Shown here one piece after another: positions 63,150 to 64,000 of a stretch of 64,000 bases of DNA (position 1 is the stretch's first letter; the number at the start of each line of letters is the position of its first letter). Source of the DNA: Mycolicibacterium insubricum (GTDB lineage: Bacteria > Actinomycetota > Actinomycetes > Mycobacteriales > Mycobacteriaceae); assembly GCF_010731615.1 (NCBI RefSeq), contig NZ_AP022618.1, positions 4,402,001 to 4,466,000 on the forward strand. Direction: 5' to 3'. The notes beneath the pieces are model-generated. The model saw only the letters and a list, made by a program, of their open reading frames with translations. It made no database searches and was not told the DNA's origin. The position numbers and the translations under genes are program-made.

Positions 63150-63980
63150 ATGTCGGCACCACCGGCACGCTCCACCACCGACCACGACACCATCGGCTAT
63201 CAGGTCGACGGCCACACCGCCACCATCACCCTGAACCGCCCCGAGGCACTCAATGCGCTGAGCCCGCACATGATCGAGGAACTGCGCGCGGCCTACGACG
63301 AGGCCGAGAACGACGACAACGTGTGGCTGCTGATCGTCACCGGCACCGGCCGGGCGTTCTGCACCGGGGCCGACGTCAAGGAGATCCCCGACGACGGCAA
63401 GGTCATCTATTCCCGCCCCTACCTGTCCACCTACGATCAGTGGGAGGCCCCCCAGGAGGGGACGCCACCGTTTCGCCGGATGGCCAAGCCGGTGCTGGCC
63501 GCGATCAACGGGATCTGCTGTGGCGCAGGCCTGGACTGGGTCACCACCGGCGATATCGTCATCGCCTCGGACCGGGCCACGTTCTTCGACCCGCACGTCT
63601 CCATCGGCCTGGTCGCCGCCCGGGAGATGGTGCGGCTGGCCCGGGCGCTGCCGCGCACTGTAGCGCTGCGGATGGCCCTGATGGGCAAGCACGAGCGGAT
63701 GAGCGCCGAGCGCGCCTACGAACTCGGCATGGTGACCGAGGTCGTCGAACACGACCGGCTGCTGGAACGCGCCCACGAGATCGCCGCCGCGGTCAACTCC
63801 AACGCCCCGCTCGCCGTGCGCGGCACCCGGTTGGCCATCCAGAAGACCCTCGACCTGCCGCTGCACGAGGCCGAGATCCTCGCCGAGACCTTCCGCGAGC
63901 GGGTGGTGCGCACCGAGGACGCCAACGAGGGACCGCTGGCCTTCGTCGAGAAGCGCGCCCCGAACTGGCAGTGCCGGTAG
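63150..63980 (+). CDS. enoyl-CoA hydratase/isomerase family protein
   Basis: This 276-residue crotonase has TLNRPEALNALSPHM near residue 27, AFCTGADVKEIPDDG near 69 and VLAAINGICCGAGLDWVTTGDIVIA near 115. The C-terminus has EGPLAFVEKRAPNW. It is the second plus-strand gene after operator copy 8 and is followed at once by another start at 63991. Confidence 0.92.
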   Translation: MSAPPARSTTDHDTIGYQVDGHTATITLNRPEALNALSPHMIEELRAAYDEAENDDNVWLLIVTGTGRAFCTGADVKEIPDDGKVIYSRPYLSTYDQWEAPQEGTPPFRRMAKPVLAAINGICCGAGLDWVTTGDIVIASDRATFFDPHVSIGLVAAREMVRLARALPRTVALRMALMGKHERMSAERAYELGMVTEVVEHDRLLERAHEIAAAVNSNAPLAVRGTRLAIQKTLDLPLHEAEILAETFRERVVRTEDANEGPLAFVEKRAPNWQCR

Positions 63981-63990
63981 GAGATCGAAC

Positions 63991-64000
63991 ATGAGCACCC
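63991..64000 (+). CDS. start of a further gene, cut by the window end
   Basis: ATGAGCACC follows the hydratase stop by 10 bases, with GGAGA in between as a ribosome site. Only three codons are visible, so nothing can be said about the product except that it continues the operon. Confidence 0.4.

Overview
The window is high-GC, densely packed actinobacterial DNA, most likely from a non-tuberculous, environmental Mycobacterium (Mycolicibacterium-type). The reasons are a PPE protein, a six-gene mce cluster, F420-type luciferase-like oxidoreductases, many GTG starts with 4-base stop/start overlaps, and a left end whose gene content matches the M. tuberculosis Rv0774c-Rv0785 neighbourhood (esterase, TetR, purB, membrane protein, purC, ptrB, DUF2334 protein, FAD dehydrogenase). 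I saw no rRNA, tRNA, CRISPR array or insertion sequence. No stretch longer than about 300 bases lacks a gene.

Layout. 1-9 kb is the conserved block, mostly on the minus strand. 9-14.6 kb holds a P450/SDR/LLM operon divergent from a carboxyltransferase and a second gene. 14.6-16.1 kb is a decayed DUF222/HNH gene. 16.3-27.3 kb holds a HAD phosphatase, a complete mceA-F operon without its usual yrbE pair, a solute-binding protein without a signal peptide, and a divergent unknown gene. 27.4-32.3 kb is a small unit of two MarR regulators, an AveC-like membrane protein, a GMC oxidoreductase and another membrane protein, tied together by three nearly identical 15-bp palindromes. 32.3-64 kb is a large catabolic region: Rieske oxygenase, P450, aldehyde dehydrogenases, molybdopterin oxidoreductase, SCP-x thiolase-like protein, amidohydrolases, CoA ligase, CoA transferase, acyl-CoA dehydrogenases, four enoyl-CoA hydratases, a DapA-type lyase and a TetR regulator. 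It is interrupted by one PPE gene with an IdeR-like box.

The main discovery is a repeated 19-bp operator, TACNGTA-N5-TWCNGTA, present eight times (about 12.16, 37.33, 41.80, 44.08, 46.88, 59.35, 60.48 and 62.26 kb). Every copy lies in an intergenic promoter region, six of them between divergent genes, and one is immediately upstream of the TetR gene at 60528. About 34 genes are arranged downstream of these sites. I infer a single TetR-controlled catabolon for oxidative attack on, and CoA-dependent breakdown of, an alicyclic, terpenoid or steroid-like compound; the sequence does not identify the substrate.
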